From contig JAYRWH010000040.1 in assembly GCA_041918155.1 (NCBI GenBank), positions 29,087 through 93,086 on the forward strand: a DNA stretch of 64,000 nt, given 5' to 3'. A model generated the notes under the pieces. It was not told the DNA's origin and searched no databases. It worked only from the letters and a program-made list of their open reading frames with translations. A program made the translations under genes and the position numbers. The first letter of the stretch is position 1, and each line of letters opens with the position of its first letter. This DNA comes from UBA668 sp041918155 (GTDB taxonomy: Bacteria; Actinomycetota; Acidimicrobiia; Acidimicrobiales; Ilumatobacteraceae). This document shows positions 7,694 to 16,392 of this stretch, one piece after another.

Positions 7694-10600
7694 GTGGAGA
7701 GCGAGCCGATCACACGCACACGCTCGCGCCGGGCGCTCACGTGGTTGGCCGGCCTCGCCTATCTGCCGCTGCTGCTCAGCCAACCCGGTCGCCTCCCCGC
7801 GGACACGAAACTGGGTCTCACCCTCGACCCGGCACGGCTGATGGCATCCTCGCTCCATTCATGGGACACGAGCCAGTTCGCCGGCTGGGTGCCCCACCAG
7901 GCGATCAGCTACCTGTGGCCGTCGGGCCCGTTCTATTGGACGTTCGCGCGGCTCGGCGTCCCGGAGTGGGTGGTGCAACGCCTGTGGGTCGGCAGCGTCC
8001 TGTTCCTCGGTGGTGCCGGCATCTTCTGGTTCGTGCGCCGGCGCGGCTACACGGTGGGCGCAGCACTCGTCGGTGCGCTCATCTACCAACTCAGCCCGTA
8101 CGTGCTGCCGTACGCGTCGCGCACCTCGTTGATGCTGCTGCCGTGGGCAGGCCTCGGCTGGTTGATGGGCCTCGCCGAACAGGCCGCCGTGCCCGGTGGG
8201 GGGTGGCGCCGTCCGACGGCCCTATTCGGGCTGGTGATCGCGACCGTCGGCGGCATCAACCTCACCGCAATCGCAATGGTGGCCCCTGCGCCGATCCTGC
8301 TGCTGGTGGAGTTGGCGCGGCGTCGCGAGACAACCGTGCGCCGCTCTCTGCTCACCGCCGCTCGTCTGGGCGCCGTGAGCCTGCTCGGCTCCCTGTGGTG
8401 GATGTCGATGCTGGCGGTGCAGGGCCGTTACGGCGCCAAAGTGCTCGGCTACAGCGAGACGCTCCAGGCGGTGTCGAGCACAAGCACCGCACCGGAGGTG
8501 TTGCGCGGCGCGGGGTACTGGCTGTCGTACGTGCGCCCGGCCTCGGGCCCCAACACCACCGCGGCGATGCGCTACATGACATCGCCATGGCTCATCGCGG
8601 TCGGGTTCGTGTTACTCGGTGTGTGCCTTGCCACGTTCGTGGTGGTGCGCTTCACAGAGCGCGCGCTCGCAGGAATGCTGTTGGTCGTCGGCCTCGTGCT
8701 CGCGGTGAGCGTGCATCCGATCACCGATGCGTCGCCACTCATGTCCGGTATTGCGGACGCATCGAGGTCGACCCTCGCGCTGTCGATGCGCAGCAGTACA
8801 CGCGCGGTGCCGCTGATCCTGATGGCACTCGCCCTGTGCGCTGCCGCGCTCATCGATGCGACCACCGTTCGTGCCGTGCGCTGGCGGGTGCTGGTGGCGC
8901 CGGTGCTCGTCGTGCTCGTGCTCGCCAATCAACCGGCCCTGTTCACCGGCGAGATCGTCGATCCAGGCCTACTACACGACCAGCGCCCGCCCAGGGAGTG
9001 GACCGATGCGGTCGCCTTCCTCGACGAGGGCGACAGCGAGCAGAGGGTGCTGCAGCTCCCTGGTGTGGAGTTCCAGGTGTACTCGTGGGGCTATACCGTC
9101 GACCCTCCGCTGGCATGGCTCACCAAGCGTCCTCTCATCACGCGCGACCTCCTGCCCCTCGGCAGCCCCGGGGCCATGGACTTGCTCTACGCGTTCGACG
9201 ATCGCTTCCAGAACGGCACGGCAGAGCCGGCCGCGGTGGCACCCGTGCTGCGCTTCCTCGGGGCCGACACCATCTGGCTCGCTCGCGACACCGACTCGGC
9301 CTACTTCAACGCCGTCTCCCCGGCCGACGTGGCGGCCGTGCTCGACCACACGCCCGACGTGACCGTCGGCGATGCGAACAACGACCACGTGACGCTTTAC
9401 CACGTCCAAGACCCCGCACGCATCGCCCGCGCCGCAACGCGCACCGTCGTCGTGTTCGGCAGCGGCGACGGCATCATCGACGCGGCTGCAGCCGGCCTGC
9501 TCGACGGGCACGAGGCCGTACTGTATGCGGCCGACCTCACCGACGCCGAGCTGCAGCAGTGGGGAGACGCCGGGGCGCTGTTCCTCCTCACCGACTCGAA
9601 CCGCGACCGAGCCCACCAATGGCGTGGCTCGCAGGACGTGTGGGGCTTCACCGAGACCGGAGGCCGCGGCAGCGACGTGCTGCGCTTCGACGCTCAGGAC
9701 GCCCGCTTCCCGGTTTTCATCGATGAGCGCGCGATCGACGAGACCACGGCAGCACCCGACGGCGGCATCACCGTGCGCGCCACGTCGTATGGCAGCCCGG
9801 TGCGCTACCTCCCCGCTCACCGGCCGGCGATGGCCGTCGACGGCGACCCCCTCACGGCCTGGACGGTGGGCGCCGACGACGGCCCCACCGTGGGCGAGCA
9901 GATCCGCCTCTCACCGGTCGACGGCCTGCGCATCGTGCAAGCGGCGAGCGATGCACGGATCACCCGCGTCGGCATCGACGACGGTGGCACCCACCGCTCG
10001 GTCGATCTGGGCCCCGAGTCGACGACCGCGGACGGTCAGCGCATTCCTGCCACCGGCGTGGTGACGATCACGATCGAAGCCGTCTCCGGCTCGGGCGAGG
10101 TCGGCTTCACCGAACTGCTGCCTGATGCCCACCCCGAGACGGTGCGCACGCCCGTGTTGAGGGCGGCACCGGCGAGCGGCCCGTTCGGGGTGGTGCTCAC
10201 CCGCCTCACCGACCAGGAGACCCAACTGCGCCGCGCGTTCGCCAGCCCCGCGCTACCCGCGCCGGAGTGGACGGTCTCCGTGCGGATCGACAGCGTGATC
10301 GGACGCAGCGGCACGATCACCACGGGGTGTACTGCCGAGCTGATCTCCCTCGACGGCGCCGCCGTGCCGCTTCAGCTCACTGCCGAAGACGCAGCAACGC
10401 TCTCCACCGGCGCGGCGGCCACGCTCGGCCCGTGCGAGCAGGCCGCACCGGTCGCCGCCGGCGACCACCTCCTCGTATCGACGGCATCGGATGGCCTGCA
10501 GGTCGATCGAGTCGTACTCGGCAGCGGGCTCACCGACCGCGGCGTGCCGACAACACCCGATGTCGTCATCCACCGGGGCGTCGACACCCACACAGTCACG

Positions 10601-11242
10601 GTCAGCGACTGCCCCGACGGCTGCTGGCTGGTGTTCGGCGAGGGCTACTCGGACGGCTGGTCGGCGTCGTCCGGCGACGCCACGCTGGGCCGCCATCTGC
10701 CCGTCAGCGGCGGTTTCAACGGATGGTGGGTCGCCCCGCACGCCGACGGAGCAGCCACGATCACGCTGCACTGGGCCGGCCAACGACCGATCTGGATCGC
10801 ACTGGCAATGTCGGCACTGGCGATCCTGCTGCTGCTCGTCGCCGCTCTGTGGCCGGCACCTCTGGTCACCCGCCGCAGGGCGGTGGCCGGCCCGGTCATC
10901 GTCGGCCTCGGCCGTCGCCAGTCGCTTCGGCACACGGTTCCCGCCGCGACCATCGCCATCGCTGCCGTGGCCGTGGCCGTGTCGCCCCATTGGGCACTGC
11001 TGTGCCTCCCCGTTGCCGTCGTCGCCGTGGCAACGGCACGCACCAGGGTCATCGCGTTGATCGGCGCCGCGGTCGTCGTGCTGAGCGGCCTGGCCATCGC
11101 CGCCAAGCAGGCCGCCAACCACTATCCGGCCGACTTCTTCTGGCCGACCACGTTCGAGTGGTTGCACGCCCGGGTGTTGGCGGCAGCGATTCTCGTCGGC
11201 CTCGCCGCGGCTGTCGGTCGTGACGAGGCACCCGGCCAGTAG
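7694..11242 (+). CDS. AftD-like alpha-(1->3)-arabinofuranosyltransferase (DUF3367 family)
   Basis: A 1182-residue membrane protein. The N-terminal helix is followed by ADTKLGLTLDPARL and an extracytoplasmic loop with HSWDTSQFAGWVPHQA and SYLWPSGPFYW, the pattern of mycobacterial AftD. A GT-C core of about ten helices ends near residue 420. A long exported part follows, including a discoidin/F5-8-like stretch around residues 710-790 (MAVDGDPLTAWTVG), as expected for the carbohydrate-binding modules of AftD. Four C-terminal helices follow (about 1040-1180). It would add arabinofuranose from decaprenyl-phosphoryl-arabinose. It is shorter than the roughly 1400 residues I recall for mycobacterial AftD. 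GTG start, 3 nt after the GT2 gene; it shares one base with the next gene. Confidence 0.75.
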   Translation: MESEPITRTRSRRALTWLAGLAYLPLLLSQPGRLPADTKLGLTLDPARLMASSLHSWDTSQFAGWVPHQAISYLWPSGPFYWTFARLGVPEWVVQRLWVGSVLFLGGAGIFWFVRRRGYTVGAALVGALIYQLSPYVLPYASRTSLMLLPWAGLGWLMGLAEQAAVPGGGWRRPTALFGLVIATVGGINLTAIAMVAPAPILLLVELARRRETTVRRSLLTAARLGAVSLLGSLWWMSMLAVQGRYGAKVLGYSETLQAVSSTSTAPEVLRGAGYWLSYVRPASGPNTTAAMRYMTSPWLIAVGFVLLGVCLATFVVVRFTERALAGMLLVVGLVLAVSVHPITDASPLMSGIADASRSTLALSMRSSTRAVPLILMALALCAAALIDATTVRAVRWRVLVAPVLVVLVLANQPALFTGEIVDPGLLHDQRPPREWTDAVAFLDEGDSEQRVLQLPGVEFQVYSWGYTVDPPLAWLTKRPLITRDLLPLGSPGAMDLLYAFDDRFQNGTAEPAAVAPVLRFLGADTIWLARDTDSAYFNAVSPADVAAVLDHTPDVTVGDANNDHVTLYHVQDPARIARAATRTVVVFGSGDGIIDAAAAGLLDGHEAVLYAADLTDAELQQWGDAGALFLLTDSNRDRAHQWRGSQDVWGFTETGGRGSDVLRFDAQDARFPVFIDERAIDETTAAPDGGITVRATSYGSPVRYLPAHRPAMAVDGDPLTAWTVGADDGPTVGEQIRLSPVDGLRIVQAASDARITRVGIDDGGTHRSVDLGPESTTADGQRIPATGVVTITIEAVSGSGEVGFTELLPDAHPETVRTPVLRAAPASGPFGVVLTRLTDQETQLRRAFASPALPAPEWTVSVRIDSVIGRSGTITTGCTAELISLDGAAVPLQLTAEDAATLSTGAAATLGPCEQAAPVAAGDHLLVSTASDGLQVDRVVLGSGLTDRGVPTTPDVVIHRGVDTHTVTVSDCPDGCWLVFGEGYSDGWSASSGDATLGRHLPVSGGFNGWWVAPHADGAATITLHWAGQRPIWIALAMSALAILLLLVAALWPAPLVTRRRAVAGPVIVGLGRRQSLRHTVPAATIAIAAVAVAVSPHWALLCLPVAVVAVATARTRVIALIGAAVVVLSGLAIAAKQAANHYPADFFWPTTFEWLHARVLAAAILVGLAAAVGRDEAPGQ

Positions 11243-13137
11243 TGTCGCCACGGATGGAAGCCGACATGGCCGCTGGCCCCGAAGAAGTGGTGCCGGACAC
11301 CCCGGAGGCTGCCGAGCCATCGCGACGCGATCGGTGGCTCGATCGGTGCACCATCGGTGCCCTCGTCGCGCTGATCGTGCCGCTCGTGGTCACCCTCGTC
11401 AACCTCGGCCGCCACCACTGGTACCCCACGGGCGACATGGCCCAGGCCGAACTGCACCTGCGCGGTTTCTTCGGCCACCCGCCGCTCGTCGGCGCGGCCG
11501 GCCGCATCGGCAGCATCCTCGTGCCGTACGGCCAGGGCTCGCACCCGGGCCCGGCGATGTGGTTCGCGATGCTGCCGGTCTATCTGCTGTTCGGCCGCAC
11601 GTCGTTAGGGCTGATGGTCAGCGTCACGGTCGTACAGCTCGCATTCATCCTGCTCACTGTGTGGCTCGTGCGCCGCATGGCCGGCTCGCTGGTGGCGCTC
11701 GCGGTCGCAACCGCCGCGGCCGTGCTCGTGCATTCGCTGGGCGTGCCCGCCTTCGTCGAGCCCTGGAACCCGTGGCTCGCCGTGTTCGCGTACTTCGCGT
11801 GCATCGCCGCCTCGTGGGGCGTGCTCTGCGGCCGCAATCGCTGGCTGTGGCTCGCCGTCGGATGCGGCACGTTCGCCGTGCAGTGCCACGCTGGTTACAT
11901 CCCGCTCGTGGGCGTGCTCCTCGCCGGACTCGTCGGGCTGGTGCTGTGGCGCTGGTACCGCGACCGTCCGCAGGGTTTCGGCCGGTCGTGGTGGCTCGCG
12001 GTGACGACGTTCGTGCTGATGTGGATCCCGCCGCTCATCGACCAGTGGCGCCGCGACCCGGGCAACCTGCGCATCCTGTTCCGCCATTTCACCTCCACCA
12101 CCGAGGCCGACGGTGCGACGCGGAGCTACGTCGGCGTCACGGGCGCGGTGAAGGCTTTCATCGGCGAGTTCTCCGTCACCGGCCCGTGGGTGCGCGGCTC
12201 GTTCCGCCACCCCTTCCAGCCGCCCAACTACCTGACATTCGTGTTGGCCGTCGCGGTCCTCTTCGGCGCCGTCTGGGTGCTACGTCGCTCCACGGCGCCG
12301 CAGCGCCACGAGCTCACGCTGCTGTTCGGCCTGCTCGCCGTCGAGGTGTTCGTGGGCATCGCCGCCACCGCCCGGATCTTCGGCGAGTTCTACAGCTATG
12401 TCGTGCGCTGGTGGTGGGTGCTCGTCGCCTGGACGGCGATCGCCACCGCGCTCGCCTACCTCACCATGATTCGCCGCCAGCGTGCCGTCGGGGGCCTGTT
12501 CGTCGGGTTCGCGCTGCTCGCGTCGGTGTTCGCCACCATCAACGCAGCGAATGCCGACCTCCCCTGGCCACGCGATTCCCAGGCCGTCGGCGGCATCACC
12601 CCACTCATCGAACCGCATCTCGACCGCGACGCGAGGTACCTCGTGCGCTCGTACGACCCGGCGACGCTCGATGGTGTGCCCTTCGGCGTCATCCTCGAAC
12701 TCGAGCGCGACGGTTACCACCCGGGTGTCGGCCCAGTGTCGAGTGCCGCCGCGCTGCCCCACCGGGTGCTGTACCCCGAGCAGGCCGATGCGGTGTTGTG
12801 GATCGTCGCCGGCGACCGGGCGATCACCGCCTTCCGCGCCAACCCGAGGGCGACCGAACTGGGTTACTACGACCGACTCACCGCCGCCGAGCGGCACCAT
12901 GCTGACGACCTCCTGGCGGCGCTCGAACAGCGCCTCACCGAGATCGACAAGGCCTGCCTGATCCCGACGATCGAGAACAAGTTCGGCCTCGCCCCGCTCG
13001 TGATCGGCGGCGTCGACGTACCCGCCGACGTGCGTACGCTCGCGAGCGAGTACGACGAACTCGGCATGCCCGTCGCTGCGTTCCTGGTGTCCACGGATGA
13101 GCCCGAGTACAGGGGTGACCAGCCGGGCTGCTCCTGA
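11242..13137 (+). CDS. Multi-pass membrane protein, probable GT-C glycosyltransferase (paralogue of 30278-31870)
   Basis: A 631-residue protein with about ten hydrophobic segments to residue 430 and a soluble C-terminal part. The first extracytoplasmic loop holds YPTGDMAQAELHLR and GSHPGPAMWF, followed by the VEPWNPWLAV segment; the same order occurs in the protein at 30278 (SWDTAFVQMR, HHPGPLQFW, HDPWNPAFAM), and both share a PGNLR motif. This indicates a shared fold with the catalytic acid in the first loop, as in GT-C enzymes. No named family is recognised with certainty. GTG 11242 overlaps the preceding stop by one base; an ATG at 11254 is an alternative start. The C-terminal 200 residues have no partner in the shorter paralogue. 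Confidence 0.6.
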   Translation: MSPRMEADMAAGPEEVVPDTPEAAEPSRRDRWLDRCTIGALVALIVPLVVTLVNLGRHHWYPTGDMAQAELHLRGFFGHPPLVGAAGRIGSILVPYGQGSHPGPAMWFAMLPVYLLFGRTSLGLMVSVTVVQLAFILLTVWLVRRMAGSLVALAVATAAAVLVHSLGVPAFVEPWNPWLAVFAYFACIAASWGVLCGRNRWLWLAVGCGTFAVQCHAGYIPLVGVLLAGLVGLVLWRWYRDRPQGFGRSWWLAVTTFVLMWIPPLIDQWRRDPGNLRILFRHFTSTTEADGATRSYVGVTGAVKAFIGEFSVTGPWVRGSFRHPFQPPNYLTFVLAVAVLFGAVWVLRRSTAPQRHELTLLFGLLAVEVFVGIAATARIFGEFYSYVVRWWWVLVAWTAIATALAYLTMIRRQRAVGGLFVGFALLASVFATINAANADLPWPRDSQAVGGITPLIEPHLDRDARYLVRSYDPATLDGVPFGVILELERDGYHPGVGPVSSAAALPHRVLYPEQADAVLWIVAGDRAITAFRANPRATELGYYDRLTAAERHHADDLLAALEQRLTEIDKACLIPTIENKFGLAPLVIGGVDVPADVRTLASEYDELGMPVAAFLVSTDEPEYRGDQPGCS

Positions 13138-13147
13138 CCCTGCCGTA

Positions 13148-15559
13148 TCAGCGGTCGACCGCGGCCTCGATCACGGGCACGTAGACCGTCTGCACGATCA
13201 TTTGCAGCGTGGCGTCATCGAGGTGGAGTGCGTCCGGCCGCAGTGAGTGGCCGGCTGCCGCCTCAGCATCGGCGATGGGCCCGGCGATGTCGACGACGGA
13301 CACGTCGGACCACCGCCCAGCCCACGTCGCCAACAGCGCATTCCAGTCGTCGACCCGCTCGCGCGAGCTGGACGGCGAGTACGACGAGTTCGCGAACAGC
13401 ACTTCGGTGCCGTACGGCTGCACTTCGGCCAGCAGTTGGGAGATCGTCTCGTCGTGGACCGCCGTGTAGCGACCATCGCCGAGGTGGTACCAGCGGTCGT
13501 CGCCGGCGTAGCGCTGATCGGACTGCTCGGGGAGCGACACCACCACGAGCAGCACATCGGGTCGGAACTGCTGGATCAGCGATGGCCACTGCTCCTGCAT
13601 GGTGAGGCAGTTCGTCGTCGAGAACTCGGCACCCGCCCACCACCTCACCTGCACCGCAGGCACGAGGGGACAGTTATGACGCCCCGCCCACAGCACGTCG
13701 AAGCGGTCGCCGGCCAAGCGGTCGAGTTCGATCGCCACTCCGTACGACGCACTGTCGCCGATGATCATCACCCGCTGGCGCGTCGTGGGGTGAGTCGCAG
13801 GTTGGTACATCGCGGGTGCGAGTTCGCCGGGCGTCAGGTAGGCCACCTCGGTGAGGCGGAGTGAAGCGGACTCGAGGAAGGCCCCCACGGGATCGACCGA
13901 GCCGGCTTCCTGCGACGCAGAATCGACGAACTGCAACAGTGCCGTGCTCGGCATGGCCACGTAGACGTCGCTCACGAACGCCAACTCGGCATCGATCGCG
14001 TCGTACTCGGCGAACGCGGCAGCGTCGCTATTGGCGCGCGCCTCGTCGAGCCGCTCTGTCGCCGCGCTGTGATCAGCGGCCCCCATCGTCAGCACCACGA
14101 CATCGGGGGTCGGCCCCGTCGCGAGATAGCTGGCGAGTCGTTGCGCCGGGCTCGCGCAGTTGTGTGCGGGGTCGAGCAGCGAGCATCCCGCGTCGATCAG
14201 GTCGACAACCGTGGCGCCCGCCTGATCGGCCGCGCTCCTCACCGAAGCGAGGCCGCTGGCATCGCTGCCGACCACCGCCACCACGAGCGGGCCGGCAGGC
14301 GTTGAGGGTGTCGAGCCGAACTCGACCACGCTGTCGGGCGCATGGAGCATCGCATCGTAGGTAGTGGCTGCGACGGGCCCCAGGTGCACGAAGGCCACGG
14401 CCACCGTGACGACGACGATCGCCGCATAGGCGAGCGCGCCGCGCCACCGGCGCAGACCGAACTGACCACTGCGGATCGGGTGCTCGACGAGGTGGAACGA
14501 GGCGAGTGCGAACGCCAGCGTCACCACGAAGCGAACCCCGAACAACGGCCAGCGACCCATCCCGAGGCGATCCGCGGTGAGCACCTGATAGATCGGCCAG
14601 TGGTACAGGTACAGGCTGAACGCCAGGCGACCCAACTGCACGAACGGCCACAGCGACAGGAACCGCAGCGAAGGCCCTGGCACCATCGCGCCGACGATGA
14701 GCACGCACCACAGCACGGATGCAGCAGGCAGCCCCCCGCGCAGCACCACCGCGTCGGTGCGCTCGATCGTGACGAGCAGCACGAGGAACACCACCAACGC
14801 GACGAACCCGCTGATCGCCCACGGCCGCGGATTGCTCTGCATCCGCTCGAGGCCGATGCGCCGCACGACGAAGGCGGCGAGGCACCCCATCAACACCTCG
14901 GCGGCGCGGACATGAGTGCCGTAGTAACCGAGGTTCTGGTCGTTGGTCATGAAGCCGGCGATCACCGACAGGCCGATCAGCACAGCGATCATCGCGGCTG
15001 GCAGCCACTCACGCCGCCACCGTCGGGCCAACGCAACTGCGGCGACCATGAGGATCGCGAACACGAAATAGATCTGCTCCTCGAGCGCCAGCGACCAGTA
15101 GTGCAGCACCGGGCTGACGCCGCCGACGAACATGTCGGCGTACGACTGGTGGCTCACGACGAAGCGCCAGTTGGCCCCGTACGCCAGCGTCGCGAGCAGG
15201 TCGCCGCGCAGCTTCAGTGGTTGCTGGCCGGCGGCGAACCAAGGAGCACAGGCCGCAATGAGCAGGAGACACACGTACGACGCCGGCGCCAGGCGCCGCA
15301 CGCGCCGGGCGAGGAAACGTTTCAGATCGACCCGCCCAGTGCGTTCGATGTGGTCGAGCAACAGCAGGGTGATGAGGAACCCCGACAGGGTGAGGAACAT
15401 CGACACCCCGAGGAAGGAACCCTTCAGCGAGGTGAACCCGGCGTGGTAGAGCAGCACGAACGGGATGCCGAGGCCACGCAGGCCGTCCAGCCCGGGGAAG
15501 TAGCGACTCGAGGTCGGCTCCTCGGTTCCCTCGCTGGGCGTGCGCGGCTCGACAGTCAT
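13148..15559 (-). CDS. Acyltransferase-3 (OafA/YrhL) membrane protein with two C-terminal SGNH-like domains
   Basis: An 803-residue protein. Residues about 20-400 form the acyltransferase-3 membrane domain: FPGLDGLRGLGIPFVLLYHAG, the FLTLSGFLITLLLL segment, RRVRRLAPASY and WSLALEEQIYFVF. Two periplasmic SGNH-like segments follow. The first, about 420-575, lacks the catalytic block (VVGSDAS instead of GDS) and seems degenerate. The second, about 598-803, has IIGDSASYG and the C-terminal DALHLDD, so its Ser and His/Asp are intact. Such proteins acylate exported glycans. The frame is open to 15652, but that would overlap the next gene; ATG 15559 is chosen. Convergent with the preceding plus-strand gene (10-nt gap). 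Confidence 0.85.
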   Translation of the reverse strand: MTVEPRTPSEGTEEPTSSRYFPGLDGLRGLGIPFVLLYHAGFTSLKGSFLGVSMFLTLSGFLITLLLLDHIERTGRVDLKRFLARRVRRLAPASYVCLLLIAACAPWFAAGQQPLKLRGDLLATLAYGANWRFVVSHQSYADMFVGGVSPVLHYWSLALEEQIYFVFAILMVAAVALARRWRREWLPAAMIAVLIGLSVIAGFMTNDQNLGYYGTHVRAAEVLMGCLAAFVVRRIGLERMQSNPRPWAISGFVALVVFLVLLVTIERTDAVVLRGGLPAASVLWCVLIVGAMVPGPSLRFLSLWPFVQLGRLAFSLYLYHWPIYQVLTADRLGMGRWPLFGVRFVVTLAFALASFHLVEHPIRSGQFGLRRWRGALAYAAIVVVTVAVAFVHLGPVAATTYDAMLHAPDSVVEFGSTPSTPAGPLVVAVVGSDASGLASVRSAADQAGATVVDLIDAGCSLLDPAHNCASPAQRLASYLATGPTPDVVVLTMGAADHSAATERLDEARANSDAAAFAEYDAIDAELAFVSDVYVAMPSTALLQFVDSASQEAGSVDPVGAFLESASLRLTEVAYLTPGELAPAMYQPATHPTTRQRVMIIGDSASYGVAIELDRLAGDRFDVLWAGRHNCPLVPAVQVRWWAGAEFSTTNCLTMQEQWPSLIQQFRPDVLLVVVSLPEQSDQRYAGDDRWYHLGDGRYTAVHDETISQLLAEVQPYGTEVLFANSSYSPSSSRERVDDWNALLATWAGRWSDVSVVDIAGPIADAEAAAGHSLRPDALHLDDATLQMIVQTVYVPVIEAAVDR

Positions 15560-15582
15560 CGGAGCGATTGAATCAGACCCCG

Positions 15583-16335
15583 TCAGGGGGTGTGGGCGCG
15601 CGTACGACCGAGGCATGACGTCAGCGCCCGCCAGCGCCGCTTCAAACCCCAACCGGTCACGAGCAGCATCGATTCGGAGATGATGCGCATGCTCATCTTC
15701 GAGCTGCCGGCTGTGCGGTCGGCGAACAGGATCGGCACCTCGGCGATCGTCAGCCCGCCATCGGAGGCCCGCAGGGCGAGCTCGGTGAGGAAGGCATAGC
15801 CCTCGGCGCTGGTGGACGGGGCGTCGATGACCGCCAGGGCACCATGGCGGTAACCACGGAAGCCAGAGGTGATGTCACGCAGGTGCAATCCGAGCACGCC
15901 CGCGGTGTAGCGGTTGCCCCACCGCGACAGCAGACGCCGGTGGAGCGGCCAGTTCTTGGTGGCCCCGCCGGGGACGTAGCGCGACCCGATCACCATGTCG
16001 GCCCCGTCTTCCAGCGCCTTCACCAAGGCCGGCAGGGCCGACGGATCGTGCGACAGGTCGGCGTCGAGGTGGAGCACGAGATCGACATCCTCGGCAGCGG
16101 CGATCGCGAAGGCACGGCGATACGCGCTGCCGAGGCCGCGCTCGTCCGTGCGGACCACGACGTGAGCGTTCCCGGCGACAGCGCACGCCTGTCGAGCGAG
16201 CTCGGCGGTGCCATCAGGGCTGTTGTCGTCGATCACCATCATGTGTGCGTCGGGCAATGCGGCGCGGACCCGTTCGATCCAGCCGGTGATGTTCTCGGCC
16301 TCGTTGTAGGTCGGTGTCATGACAAAGGCACGCAC
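15583..16335 (-). CDS. Polyprenol-phosphate-mannose synthase-like GT2 (Ppm1 catalytic-domain type)
   Basis: A 250-residue GT2 enzyme. Visible motifs are MTPTYNEAENI, MVIDDNSPDGTAE, the metal-binding LHLDADLSHDP, GSRYVPGG, the DITSGFRGYR segment and FADRTAGSSKMS near the end. The last three are characteristic of the DPM1/Ppm1 group and closely resemble the catalytic domain of mycobacterial Ppm1. It would transfer mannose from GDP-mannose to a polyprenol phosphate, feeding the GT-C mannosyltransferases in this locus. GTG 16335 is 9 nt from a TAGGTT box on the same strand, which supports it over the internal ATG at 16320. Confidence 0.87.
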   Translation of the reverse strand: MRAFVMTPTYNEAENITGWIERVRAALPDAHMMVIDDNSPDGTAELARQACAVAGNAHVVVRTDERGLGSAYRRAFAIAAAEDVDLVLHLDADLSHDPSALPALVKALEDGADMVIGSRYVPGGATKNWPLHRRLLSRWGNRYTAGVLGLHLRDITSGFRGYRHGALAVIDAPSTSAEGYAFLTELALRASDGGLTIAEVPILFADRTAGSSKMSMRIISESMLLVTGWGLKRRWRALTSCLGRTRAHTP

Positions 16336-16344
16336 GAGGGAGCC

Positions 16345-16350
16345 AACCTA
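16345..16350 (-). promoter_or_regulatory. -10 box for leaderless Ppm1-like gene
   Basis: TAGGTT (minus strand, preceded by TGG), 9 nt before the GTG at 16335. Divergent from the box at 16380. Confidence 0.5.
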
Positions 16351-16379
16351 CCAGCCCACCCCGCTGCAGGCCTACCCGG

Positions 16380-16385
16380 TAGATT
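16380..16385 (+). promoter_or_regulatory. -10 box for leaderless GT-C gene
   Basis: TAGATT preceded by CCGG, 7 nt before the ATG at 16393; no Shine-Dalgarno. Confidence 0.5.
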
Positions 16386-16392
16386 CGCGGCG

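Noticed and set aside
7639..9726. 695-codon open frame overlapping the AftD-like gene in another frame
   Set aside because: Composition is Arg/Pro/Ala/Gly-rich with no recognisable motif; it is a high-GC shadow of 7694-11242.
11220..12905. 561-codon open frame on the same strand as the 11242 gene
   Set aside because: Arg-rich shadow frame; the 11242 frame has clear membrane helices and paralogy.
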